From assembly GCA_023402175.1 (NCBI GenBank), contig JAEXCN010000214.1, positions 1 to 20,346 on the forward strand: a DNA stretch of 20,346 nt, read 5' to 3'. The translations under genes were made by a program, and so were the position numbers. The notes beneath the pieces were generated by a model, which saw only the letters and a program-made list of their open reading frames with translations, was not told where the DNA came from and ran no database searches. Source of the DNA: Pseudomonadota bacterium. Its GTDB lineage: Bacteria; Myxococcota_A; Polyangia; Polyangiales; Polyangiaceae. Each line of letters begins with the position of its first letter. The stretch's first letter is position 1. This document shows positions 14,365 through 20,346 of the stretch, one piece after another.

Positions 14365-14970
14365 CATCTCGCCGAGCTCGTAGCGCTGATAGACCGCGTC
14401 CGCGCACTCGCGCCACTCGGCGTCGTCACCGGCATAACGAGCGTAGCCGTAGACGAGCGGGAGCGCGGGGATCGGGATCTCGTCGAGGACGGAGAGGATC
14501 TCGGCGGGCAGCATCGGGATCCCGCCCTTCTCCATCAGCTCGCCGAGCGACGAGCGCTTGATCTCGCGCATGTTCGGCTGGAGCTTCGAAGGATCGATGC
14601 GGAGGCCCGTCACCGTCCCGAGGACACGGAGGCGCGCCTTCTCCGGTTCAGAGAGCCGGCCCGCGCGATACGCGAGGACCGACACCGCGATCATGACGGC
14701 GCTCAGCACCACGGTCGCTACGTGCAGCCGATCGAAGACGGCCTCGGCGACTGGGATCGCGATGGCCAACACGGGCAGCCAGACGCGCGCATATGCGAGC
14801 GCGACGCTGCGCCAGTGCGTCTGGATCCGCACACTCGCTCGCGACGCGGTGGTCGTCTTCGACTGCGAGCTCTTACTTGGAACATACACGCATTCCGTCG
14901 GCACGGCGAGCGCGACGAACCTCGTCGCGATGAAGTGCCCATCGACCTCGTCGACGCGGCCAATCATCAT
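14362..14970 (-). CDS. Two-span membrane protein coupled to the DUF2277 gene
   Basis: The frame gives 202 residues. Two adjacent hydrophobic helices lie at about 63-80 (VWLPVLAIAIPVAEAVF) and 84-102 (VATVVLSAVMIAVSVLA). They are preceded by a short N-terminal domain that opens GRVDEVDGHFIATRFVALAVP (4-24), a strand-rich start often seen in membrane-associated bacterial proteins. A soluble C-terminal domain of about 95 residues follows (SLGELMEKGGIPMLP, LPLVYGYARYAGDDAEWREC). The family is not recognised. The start is one of two adjacent ATGs at 14970 and 14967 that overlap the upstream TGA (sequence ATGATGA), so translation is probably coupled. The frame stays open upstream to 15057, but that extension would lie inside the DUF2277 gene. 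Confidence 0.78.
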   Translation of the reverse strand: MMIGRVDEVDGHFIATRFVALAVPTECVYVPSKSSQSKTTTASRASVRIQTHWRSVALAYARVWLPVLAIAIPVAEAVFDRLHVATVVLSAVMIAVSVLAYRAGRLSEPEKARLRVLGTVTGLRIDPSKLQPNMREIKRSSLGELMEKGGIPMLPAEILSVLDEIPIPALPLVYGYARYAGDDAEWRECADAVYQRYELGEM

Positions 14971-15302
14971 CGGCGGGAGGGCTCCCGCTTCGCGGCAGGC
15001 TTCTCGGCTGCGGGGAGGTTCACGGTCCTCGCGATGCGTGTAGCGCGTGACGTCCATCGTGCGCGTGCGCGTTCACGCTCACCTTCGCGCGTTCGCGCCG
15101 CCCCACGCTCGGGCAGCTTCTCGAGCAGCCGCATCGTCGCGCGTGTCACCGACTCGACGGCGCGCGTGAACTCGGCGATGTCAGCCTTCGTCGGCTTCGA
15201 CAGGCCGCTCACCTTCCGGACATACTGCTCCGCCGCAGCCCGGATCTCATCCGGCGTCGTGGGCGGCTCGAAGTGATGGAGGACGCGGATGTTACGGCAC
15301 AT
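14967..15302 (-). CDS. DUF2277 family protein
   Basis: This 111-residue protein starts MCRNIRVLHHFEPPTTPDEI, followed by RAAAEQYVRKVSGLSKPTKA and AVESVTRATMRLLEKLP. That matches the highly conserved DUF2277 (PF10041) pattern M-C-R-N-I-…-F-x-P-P-x-T-x-x-E-I-…-Q-F/Y-V-R-K-x-S-G-x-x-K-P. The function of the family is unknown. After residue 65 the protein continues as a highly charged Arg/Glu/Ala-rich tail (TREGERERARARWTSR) that is more variable. The stop codon overlaps the start of the downstream membrane protein gene, so the two form a small operon. No strong Shine-Dalgarno is seen. Confidence 0.9.
   Translation of the reverse strand: MCRNIRVLHHFEPPTTPDEIRAAAEQYVRKVSGLSKPTKADIAEFTRAVESVTRATMRLLEKLPERGAARTREGERERARARWTSRATRIARTVNLPAAEKPAAKREPSRR
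14973..14988. repeat. Tight inverted repeat next to the coupled start codons
   Basis: GCGGGAG (14973-14979) and CTCCCGC (14982-14988) are perfect inverted copies separated by 2 bases, just upstream (on the minus strand) of the ATGATG start of the membrane protein gene. The repeat could form a hairpin over the ribosome entry site. Confidence 0.6.
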
Positions 15303-15377
15303 GGTCCGCCCGAACGCGTACGGGCGACTCCGCCTTGTGTCAATCCGCTCAGAATCCGCGGTCGAGCTCGCGCGAGA

Positions 15378-15782
15378 TCAGCGCCGGCCGTGCGTGCGCG
15401 GCTTCTTCCGGGGTGGCGAGCCGTCGTGGCCACGCCGCGGGAGTGGACCACCGGCTCTGACGGTCGTGCTCGCGGTCTCCGAGCGCGTCGGATCCGCTGT
15501 CGTCGCGGGAGAGGTCGGCGCGCCGGGCGAAAGGGGCCCGACGGCCGAACGCGCCGTCGATGGCTCGTGGAGTGCGCCCTTCGACGCAGCGACGGGCGAG
15601 CCGATCGCGGACGTCTCCGGCTCGGCCGACGCCGAACGGATCGCTCCGACGGTGACGCGGAACAGCACCGCGATCGCGATGACGACGCCGATGAAGAGAA
15701 GCGGAGCGTCGTGGAGGAACGCCGCCATCCGATGACGCACCTGGACGAAGCGACCGGGAACACCCGCAGGGAGCATCTTCAT
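15378..15782 (-). CDS. Probable single-span membrane protein with Ser/Thr/Pro/Ala-rich tail
   Basis: From the ATG at 15782 the frame encodes 134 residues. A short N-terminal basic segment (KMLPAGVPGRFVQVRHRM) precedes one strong hydrophobic helix (about 27-45, PLLFIGVVIAIAVLFRVTV). A long low-complexity tail rich in Ala/Ser/Thr/Pro follows, ending in a basic PRKKPRTHGRR. Third-position GC is high through the frame. The ATG at 15776 is an alternative start. The open frame extends upstream to 16211, but that part lies antisense to the small Cys-rich gene and is judged not to be coding. It could be an envelope or division-related bitopic protein; no family is recognised. It is divergent from the gene at 15906. 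Moderate confidence. Confidence 0.6.
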   Translation of the reverse strand: MKMLPAGVPGRFVQVRHRMAAFLHDAPLLFIGVVIAIAVLFRVTVGAIRSASAEPETSAIGSPVAASKGALHEPSTARSAVGPLSPGAPTSPATTADPTRSETASTTVRAGGPLPRRGHDGSPPRKKPRTHGRR

Positions 15783-15905
15783 GAGCCGCGCACTCTTGCT
15801 GTTCGTACGCTCGCGCTCGTGAAAGTTCCCGGAGGCGCGCTCCTTGGTGCGTTTCGACCTTTCTTGTCGCCACGAAAGCGTTCGGTCCTGTATTTTGCCG
15901 TCCGG
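15783..15905. promoter_or_regulatory. Divergent intergenic region with -10-like box
   Basis: TATTTT (15891-15896) lies 9 nt before the ATG at 15906 in an AT-richer patch and is a good -10 candidate. No -35 at the usual spacing is evident. Nothing clear was found for the opposite gene. Confidence 0.4.
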
Positions 15906-16187
15906 ATGAAGCGACAGCCGAAGCTCACGAAGCGCGAACGCAAGGCCCTGGCTCCTGCACGCCCGCAGGCCGCCACCAATCACCAGCACCAGCACATCCA
16001 CTGCATCGCGTGCGGTCGCCACCTCGACGAGGCCGAGTTCGAGGCTCCGGCCACGGCGACCGTCATCACGTGCGATCACGGCTCGAACTTCCCGTCGTGC
16101 GTGAAGTGCATGCCGCAGTCGATGGCGGCGGTGAAGGAGCACGACCGCACGAACCAGCCCGTGAAGATGGCGACGGCCTGGCACTAG
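15906..16187 (+). CDS. Small Cys-rich, probable zinc-binding protein (93 aa)
   Basis: The basic N-terminus (MKRQPKLTKRERKALAP) precedes a His-rich stretch (NHQHQHIHC, 25-33). The core contains CIAC (33-36), a lone Cys56 (ITCDHG) and CVKC (65-68). Two CxxC knuckles about 30 residues apart suggest a zinc ribbon or treble-clef fold. The ATG at 15906 was chosen because it follows a -10-like TATTTT and the reading frame upstream has no protein-like character. It converges on the Nudix gene. I do not recognise a named family. Its size and basic head would fit a small nucleic-acid- or protein-binding zinc protein. Confidence 0.75.
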   Translation: MKRQPKLTKRERKALAPARPQAATNHQHQHIHCIACGRHLDEAEFEAPATATVITCDHGSNFPSCVKCMPQSMAAVKEHDRTNQPVKMATAWH

Positions 16188-16203
16188 GCCCGTCATCGAT
16201 GTA

Positions 16204-16224
16204 GAGCGCACGTACGGCGCGCTC
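16204..16224. terminator. Inverted repeat in the convergent gap
   Basis: GAGCGC (16204-16209) and GCGCTC (16219-16224) form a 6-bp stem with a 9-nt loop inside the 45-base gap between two converging stop codons. It may serve both strands. No T-tract is present. Confidence 0.4.
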
Positions 16225-16232
16225 GTCGACGA

Positions 16233-16760
16233 CTACGACCTCGTGCTCCGGCCCGCGTATGCCGGTAGCCGTCCGAGACTCACGAGGTCGTGGTCGATCA
16301 TGCGATCGCCGTCGAAGACGAAGCGGCCGCGGAACGACTCGCCGGCGATGAGCATGGGAAGCCAGAGCGCATCGTCGGCCCACATCCGTTGGAACGGGAT
16401 CGCCTCGAGCGGCGCCCAGAGCGGTGTCGCTTCGTCCGTCTCGGTCGGCTCGCCTTCGCACGTGTCCGCGCGGAACACGTGGCAATGCAGCTTGTAGCCG
16501 TCGACGAAGTGGAAGCTCAGCTCGCCGTGCTCGACGACGCCGCTCGCGCCGACGCAGAGCTCCTCGCGGAGCTCGCGGACGGCGGCGTCGATCGGGCGTT
16601 CGTTCGGCTCGAGGCGACCGCCGGGGGCGTTCACCTTGCCGGCACCGAGACCGCGCTTCTTCTCGATGAGGAGGATGCGGCTGCCTTCGATCACGAACAG
16701 CAGCGTCGCGCGGTCGGTCGGCGTCCACGTCGCCCAGTCGATCTCGCTCACGGACGTCAT
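16233..16760 (-). CDS. MTH1-like Nudix hydrolase (probable oxidised-nucleotide diphosphatase)
   Basis: The 175-residue protein has a Nudix box at 48-70: G48-x5-E54-x7-R62-E63-L-x-E66-E67, with Cys69 where Gly is usual. The flanks resemble the MTH1/NUDT1 subfamily. GLGAGKVNAPGGRLEPNE (38-54) parallels human MTH1 GFGAGRWNGFGGKVQEGE. FQRMWADDALWLPMLIAG (123-140) parallels MTH1 FKDMWPDDSYWFPLLL, in which Trp117, Asp119 and Asp120 recognise the base; here these are Trp127, Asp129 and Asp130. It probably removes pyrophosphate from 8-oxo-dGTP or related oxidised purine nucleotides. It is divergent from the GAF-like gene and convergent with the small zinc protein gene. The human comparison is from memory. 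Confidence 0.92.
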   Translation of the reverse strand: MTSVSEIDWATWTPTDRATLLFVIEGSRILLIEKKRGLGAGKVNAPGGRLEPNERPIDAAVRELREELCVGASGVVEHGELSFHFVDGYKLHCHVFRADTCEGEPTETDEATPLWAPLEAIPFQRMWADDALWLPMLIAGESFRGRFVFDGDRMIDHDLVSLGRLPAYAGRSTRS

Positions 16761-16977
16761 CGCCGCGCGTGCTTAGCGCCGCTCGCCGTCGTTGGAAAGT
16801 TTCACCGTTTCCGTGGCTAATGCGTGCGTCTGGTAGACCGCTGTGTCAGGCGTCTCGATCCAGGAACATAGCGGCAGCGCGGCGCTTCGCGGGTGTAATG
16901 GCCGCGAATATTCGCCGGTATTCCGGGTAACCAGACGCTCGCTCGTGTCGGAACACGCCTTGCTCGTAGACGCAGGC

Positions 16978-18309
16978 ATGAGCGCGAGTGCCCGACCGTC
17001 GATCCCCCGCCCCCGCACATCGGCTTCCCCTGCTGCACCGACCTCGACGACCTCGATCGCTCCGCCCGCGTCCGCGTCGGGTCCTTCACTGATCGACAAG
17101 GCAAAGCCCATTCGCGAGCGGATGCCGACGCTCGATCTCGAAGACGCCGACATCGTCGGCATCGCGGTGAAGCCGATCAAGTCGGGGCCGCCGTCGGCTC
17201 CGGGGGTGCGCAAGACGACGGCTCCTCCGCCTCCGCGTGCGACGAGCATCCCGCCCGCGCCGCCGAGCACCATCGCTCCGAAGAGCGCTGTCGCGAGCGG
17301 TAACGTCCCGACGGAGGTCCTGGCGTCGCCGCCGGTCCCGACGTTCGATGCGGAGAGCCAGCTCTCCGAGCCCGCGCGCGCACGGGCCAACACCGAGATG
17401 GAGATCGAGCGCGGATGGGACGAAGCCGCTGCCTCCGTCGCGCCGCCGGCGTGGACGGAGGAGCCGGTGATTGTCGCTCCTCCGCCGCTGATCACGATCG
17501 CGCCTCCCGCACCTGCGTCGATCGCGCCTTCCGCGCCGGTTGCCGTTGCTCCTGCGCCTGCCTCGATCGCGCCCGCGTCGATCGCGCCTCCCCCGCCGCT
17601 TGTCGTTGCTCCTGCGCCTGCGTCGATCGCGCCTGCATCGATGCCTTCGCCTGCACCGGTCGACGTTGTTCCTTCGCCGTCCGCCACCACCATCGCGCCA
17701 CCCGCGCCTGCGTCAACGGTTCCGCCGCCGGTCTCGATGATGCGCCCGGTGACACCGGCGCAGCCGGTCGCCGCGCAGCCGGCTCCGCCCGCGGCGTCGT
17801 CGGTCGCGCGGCTGACGATGAGCGATCCGACGGATCTCATCTTCGACGGGATGTACGGCCTGACGTTCGCTCGCTCGATGGGCGAGGCCGCGGATCTCTG
17901 CGCCGAGACGCTGGCGAAGGCTCTCGGGGCACGCACCGTCGTCATCCACGCGCACGATCTGACGAGCCGCGAGCTCCGGGCGATCGGTGCGCACGGCGAC
18001 GGTGACTTCGACATCATCGGATCGTCCGAGCCGAGCGACGACGATCTCGTCGCGTCCGCGGTCATCTGCAACCAGAAGTCCGTCACCATGAAGTTCGACG
18101 GCGAGCTGCCTCGCCTCGCGCCGAAGCGCCTGCACGCGGTCGGATCTCCGCGTACGGTCGTCGCTGCTCCGGCGATGTCGTGGGGCCGCTGTCTGGCAAT
18201 CATCGAGGTCATCGACGCGGACGAGCGTCATGCGCACCGCGTCGCGGATGCGGCGGCGTACGTCGCCGAGCACTTCGCGAAGTTCCTGCTCTGTCAGCAA
18301 GCGGCCTGA
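16978..18309 (+). CDS. Pro/Ala-rich protein with C-terminal GAF-like domain
   Basis: From the ATG at 16978 the protein has 443 residues. Residues 1-45 are Ser/Pro/Ala-rich. A short ordered stretch follows (LIDKAKPIRERMPTLDLEDADIVGIAVKPIKSG, about 38-70), then roughly 200 residues of Pro/Ala/Ser low complexity (PASIAP repeats). The C-terminal 160 residues from about 281 are globular: MSDPTDLIFDGMYGL, then EAADLCAETLAKALGARTVVIHAHDLTSRELRAIGAHGDG, and AAPAMSWGRCLAIIEVID near the end. That fits a GAF sensory domain (leading helix, RTVVIH strand, AIIEVID strand, final helix). No kinase or cyclase domain is attached, so it may be a scaffold or sensory adaptor. The frame remains open upstream to 16843 with weaker coding character, so the start is uncertain. 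No Shine-Dalgarno is evident. Confidence 0.8.
   Translation: MSASARPSIPRPRTSASPAAPTSTTSIAPPASASGPSLIDKAKPIRERMPTLDLEDADIVGIAVKPIKSGPPSAPGVRKTTAPPPPRATSIPPAPPSTIAPKSAVASGNVPTEVLASPPVPTFDAESQLSEPARARANTEMEIERGWDEAAASVAPPAWTEEPVIVAPPPLITIAPPAPASIAPSAPVAVAPAPASIAPASIAPPPPLVVAPAPASIAPASMPSPAPVDVVPSPSATTIAPPAPASTVPPPVSMMRPVTPAQPVAAQPAPPAASSVARLTMSDPTDLIFDGMYGLTFARSMGEAADLCAETLAKALGARTVVIHAHDLTSRELRAIGAHGDGDFDIIGSSEPSDDDLVASAVICNQKSVTMKFDGELPRLAPKRLHAVGSPRTVVAAPAMSWGRCLAIIEVIDADERHAHRVADAAAYVAEHFAKFLLCQQAA
17521..17640 (+). repeat. 60-bp imperfect tandem repeat in the GAF-protein gene
   Basis: Bases 17521-17580 and 17581-17640 match at 53 of 60 positions by direct comparison. Each encodes a 20-residue unit of the form IAP..P..VAPAPASIAPAS. 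Partial copies flank the pair, near 17497-17520 and 17693-17715. The unit length keeps the reading frame. Confidence 0.93.
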
Positions 18310-18546
18310 GCCACGCGCTCGCCCGTTCGTTCGCTCCTGACGTTTAGCGGGTCCACCGCGCATGATCAGAGGGCACGGAAAGATCCAGCCCTGGTGCGTG
18401 AGACGCGGTGGTGATGGTGTAAAAATCCCGAGAAATCGGAACTAGGGACGCCAAAAACAGCGGCATGCGGACTGCACCAGCCCATCCCGGGCGGATGACT
18501 CGGGTTGGCTCGGTCGCTCGGCGACCGGCGGATGGGAAGGTTCGCG
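18310..18546. other. Intergenic region with an AT-richer patch
   Basis: No gene is supported in these 237 bases. A lower-GC patch around 18400-18460 includes TGTAAAAAT (near 18418-18426) and could hold the promoter of the lipoprotein gene. A small CCGA–GAAA–TCGG hairpin (18428-18439) and a GCGG–CCGC repeat (18347-18359) are too short to interpret. Confidence 0.35.
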
Positions 18547-19689
18547 ATGCGCAAAGCTCTCGGCGTTTTCGTCTCTCTTGCGACCGTGGCGATGGTTGGC
18601 TGCGCGGACGACGGCACCGCGCCCGGGCTTCGAAACCGCTCCGGTACGGCGAGCGGAGATACGGAGAGCGCGGGTTCTGCGACGCCGACCCATTCCGACG
18701 CGACGCCTGCGGAACGAGCATGTGCCGCGGTGCAGTCTCCGACGGCCCTGTCCGACGCCAAGGACGCGCGCGACGTCCACATCGCGGGCTCCGCGGTGTT
18801 CTACCAGTCCGGTCCCAAGGTCCTCCGCGTGCTCGAGGACGGGGCGGGCAAGAAGGAGATCTTCACGTCGTCGAATCTCGTCAGCTCCTTCGTCGACGAC
18901 ACGGCATTGATCCTCGTCGAGACCACCGGGGACGCGCCCGAGGCGACGATCCGGGTCATCAAGGCGATCGCGCCCACCGACAAGGATGGTGTGCAGGCGC
19001 CGGAGCCCGCGTTCCCCGAATTCCCGGCGGCATCGGAGGGAACGTCGACGGGGACCAACTTCAACGCGGCAGGCACGCGCGTCTTCGCGTCCGACGAGTC
19101 ATCGTTCTACCTCCTCGCCGACACCGGCAACGGGGACACGATCATCGAGGTCAGCAAGGACAATCCCGCTGCGCAGACGGTGCTCGCGCAGAGCCCGAGC
19201 GTCATCACGAACCCGCAGATCGCGAGCGGCGCGGTCTGGTACGTGCGCGATCAGCAGCGCATCTTCAAGGTCGCGCTCGCCGACGAGGAGAACGGGATCC
19301 CGCAGGGCGAGCCCACGGAGGTCTTCGGTATCGGCTACGCATCCTGCAGCCTCGCGGTGAACGAGCTCGCCGCCTTCTGCAGCGTCGGAAGTGCCCTCGA
19401 GAGGCGCGATCTCACCGGTGGCAACCCGAAGACGATCCTCGATGCGGAGAAGAGCATCACGCAGGCCCGCTTCGGCGCCACCATCGCGCGCGACGGGACG
19501 CTCTACGTCCGCTCCGAGGCGCCGGACGAGAAGGTGAAGCACGTGATCCGCGCGATCCAGCCCACCGCGGACGCAGCGCAGGAGAAGCTCGTCGCGTGTG
19601 GCCGCGGCATGGTGACCGGCATGGCCGTCGGTGGCACGAGCGTCGTCTGGAGCGAGGAGAACGCAGGCGTCTTCATCGCGCGCCGCTGA
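18547..19689 (+). CDS. Lipoprotein, possibly beta-propeller-like (380 aa)
   Basis: MRKALGVFVSLATVAMVGC gives a lipoprotein signal with Cys19 as the lipidated residue. A Ser/Thr/Gly-rich linker runs to about residue 55. The remainder is a series of short strand-turn units: DVHIAGSAVFYQSGPKVLRV, GTRVFASDESSFYLLADTG, GAVWYVRDQQRIFKVAL, GYASCSLAVNELAAFCS, DGTLYVRSEA and GMAVGGTSVVWSEENAGVFIA. This alternation of 'x-VxW/Fxx' and 'I-F/L-K/R-V' strands is typical of beta-propeller blades in myxobacterial lipoproteins. The ATG at 18547 was preferred because GGAAGG lies 6 nt upstream and the signal peptide starts there; TTG at 18505 and ATG at 18532 are in frame but add a charged head. Function is unknown. 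Probably outer- or inner-membrane attached. Confidence 0.85.
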   Translation: MRKALGVFVSLATVAMVGCADDGTAPGLRNRSGTASGDTESAGSATPTHSDATPAERACAAVQSPTALSDAKDARDVHIAGSAVFYQSGPKVLRVLEDGAGKKEIFTSSNLVSSFVDDTALILVETTGDAPEATIRVIKAIAPTDKDGVQAPEPAFPEFPAASEGTSTGTNFNAAGTRVFASDESSFYLLADTGNGDTIIEVSKDNPAAQTVLAQSPSVITNPQIASGAVWYVRDQQRIFKVALADEENGIPQGEPTEVFGIGYASCSLAVNELAAFCSVGSALERRDLTGGNPKTILDAEKSITQARFGATIARDGTLYVRSEAPDEKVKHVIRAIQPTADAAQEKLVACGRGMVTGMAVGGTSVVWSEENAGVFIARR

Positions 19690-19727
19690 GCCAACGATCG
19701 CGCGCGTCGGACGTAGACAAGACGGCG

Positions 19728-19740
19728 TAAGATGCGCCCG
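19728..19740 (+). promoter_or_regulatory. -10-like box upstream of the crotonase gene
   Basis: TAAGAT (19728-19733) ends 7 nt before the ATG at 19741, in a 51-base gap. No Shine-Dalgarno is present, suggesting a leaderless transcript. No clear -35 was found. Confidence 0.4.
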
Positions 19741-20346
19741 ATGAGCACGAGCACCAAGGCCTTCGAGTCGGTCACGGTCGAGCGCGAGGACACCGTCGCA
19801 GAGGTCGTCCTCACGGGACCCGGAAAGGGCAACGCGATGGGCCCGGCATTCTTCCGTGAGCTGCCGGAGGTGTTCGCCGAGCTCGATCGCGACGACTCCG
19901 TTCGCGTCGTGATCCTGCGAGGGAAGGGCGGCGTCTTCACGTACGGCCTCGACCTCAAGGCCGTTGCCCCGACGCTCATGCCGCTCCTCTCCGGGGAGAA
20001 CCTCGCGAAGGAACGCACGCAGCTCCTTCGTCTCATCGGCGAGTGGCAGCGCGCAGCCGACCTCGTCGAGCGCTGCTCGAAGCCGGTGATCGCGGCGATC
20101 GCGGGGCCCTGCATCGGTGGCGGAATCGATCTCGCGGCGGCGTGCGATGTTCGTCTCTGCTCCCGCGATGCGCGTTTCAGCGTCCGCGAGGTGAAGGTCG
20201 CGATCGTCGCCGATCTCGGGAGCCTTCAGCGACTGCCGCGCATCATCGGGCACGGGCACACGCGCGAGCTCGCGTTCACGGGCAAGGACATCGACGCCGA
20301 GCGCGCCCAGCGCATCAACCTCGTGAACGACGTGTACGAGGACGAG
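19741..20346 (+). CDS. Crotonase-fold enzyme, dienoyl-CoA isomerase-like, 3' end cut by window edge
   Basis: 202 codons are present with no stop before the right edge. The crotonase (enoyl-CoA hydratase/isomerase) fold is shown by GKGGVFTYGLDLKAV (61-75, first oxyanion-hole loop) and KPVIAAIAGPCIGGGIDLAAACDVRLCS (114-141, second). Three acidic residues match those I recall for mammalian delta(3,5)-delta(2,4)-dienoyl-CoA isomerase (Asp176, Glu196, Asp204 in rat): Asp130, Glu150 and Asp158, with the same spacings of 20 and 8. The surrounding ADLGSLQRLPRIIG also matches that enzyme. It would shift double bonds during beta-oxidation of unsaturated fatty acids. A plain enoyl-CoA hydratase is less likely because the usual two glutamates are not in place. 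The missing C-terminus would include any targeting tail. Confidence 0.9.
   Translation, partial: MSTSTKAFESVTVEREDTVAEVVLTGPGKGNAMGPAFFRELPEVFAELDRDDSVRVVILRGKGGVFTYGLDLKAVAPTLMPLLSGENLAKERTQLLRLIGEWQRAADLVERCSKPVIAAIAGPCIGGGIDLAAACDVRLCSRDARFSVREVKVAIVADLGSLQRLPRIIGHGHTRELAFTGKDIDAERAQRINLVNDVYEDE

Noticed and set aside
15378..16211. Full 277-residue version of the single-span membrane protein
   Set aside because: Residues before the ATG at 15782 are antisense to the small Cys-rich gene and have the Arg/Leu/His-rich look of a shadow frame.
18428..18439. Hairpin CCGA–GAAA–TCGG upstream of the lipoprotein
   Set aside because: A 4-bp stem is expected often by chance and has no supporting context.

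Overview
The window is about 70% GC. Genes lie close together on both strands and codon third positions are mostly G or C. Several traits point to a myxobacterium, most likely of the Polyangia (Sorangium/Labilithrix-like): a secreted protein and a lipoprotein with long Ser/Gly linkers, a secreted metalloprotease ending in a CxC–membrane helix–RRR tail like the MYXO-CTERM sorting signal, a 1701-residue TPR protein, and the general codon style. This placement is an inference from sequence character; no rRNA or tRNA is present to confirm it.

Layout. (1) 1-1289, minus: a secreted parallel beta-helix protein cut by the left edge. (2) 1366-5702, plus: the most striking part, a compact five-gene operon. 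It encodes a tandem Get3/ArsA-type ATPase, a GvpF/L protein, a small GvpA-family protein of J/S type, a second GvpF/L protein and GvpK. Every junction is a 4-base ATGA or GTGA overlap. No classical GvpA, GvpN, GvpG, GvpO or GvpC is present. (3) 5739-6269, minus: a lipoprotein with a pre-peptidase-like domain, divergent from (4) a 1701-residue TPR protein at 6337-11442. (5) 11476-11838: an ArsC/Spx-family protein. (6) 12120-13064: the metalloprotease. (7) 13087-13398, minus: a small membrane protein. (8) 13684-14343: a conserved protein of unknown function. (9) 14362-15302, minus: a DUF2277 protein translationally coupled to a two-helix membrane protein. (10) 15378-15782, minus: a single-span membrane protein, divergent from a small Cys-rich protein at 15906-16187. 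(11) 16233-16760, minus: an MTH1-like Nudix hydrolase. (12) 16978-18309: a Pro/Ala-rich protein with a GAF-like C-terminus. (13) 18547-19689: a lipoprotein. (14) 19741-20346: a dienoyl-CoA isomerase-like crotonase cut by the right edge.

How the parts may work together. The operon looks like a self-contained gas-vesicle-related assembly module with a Get3-like ATPase as first gene. I infer that the ATPase may chaperone the hydrophobic GvpA-family subunit, as Get3 does for tail-anchored proteins. The two GvpF/L proteins and GvpK would then act as accessory assembly factors. Both the J/S protein (C-terminal tail) and GvpK (N-terminal head) carry strongly basic extensions. The remaining genes look like unrelated housekeeping, envelope and regulatory genes.

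Two patterns recur across the window. Many start codons are preceded at 6-8 nt by a TANNNT box with no Shine-Dalgarno sequence, which suggests leaderless mRNAs. At convergent gene ends, inverted repeats sit on or between the two stop codons and look like bidirectional terminators.
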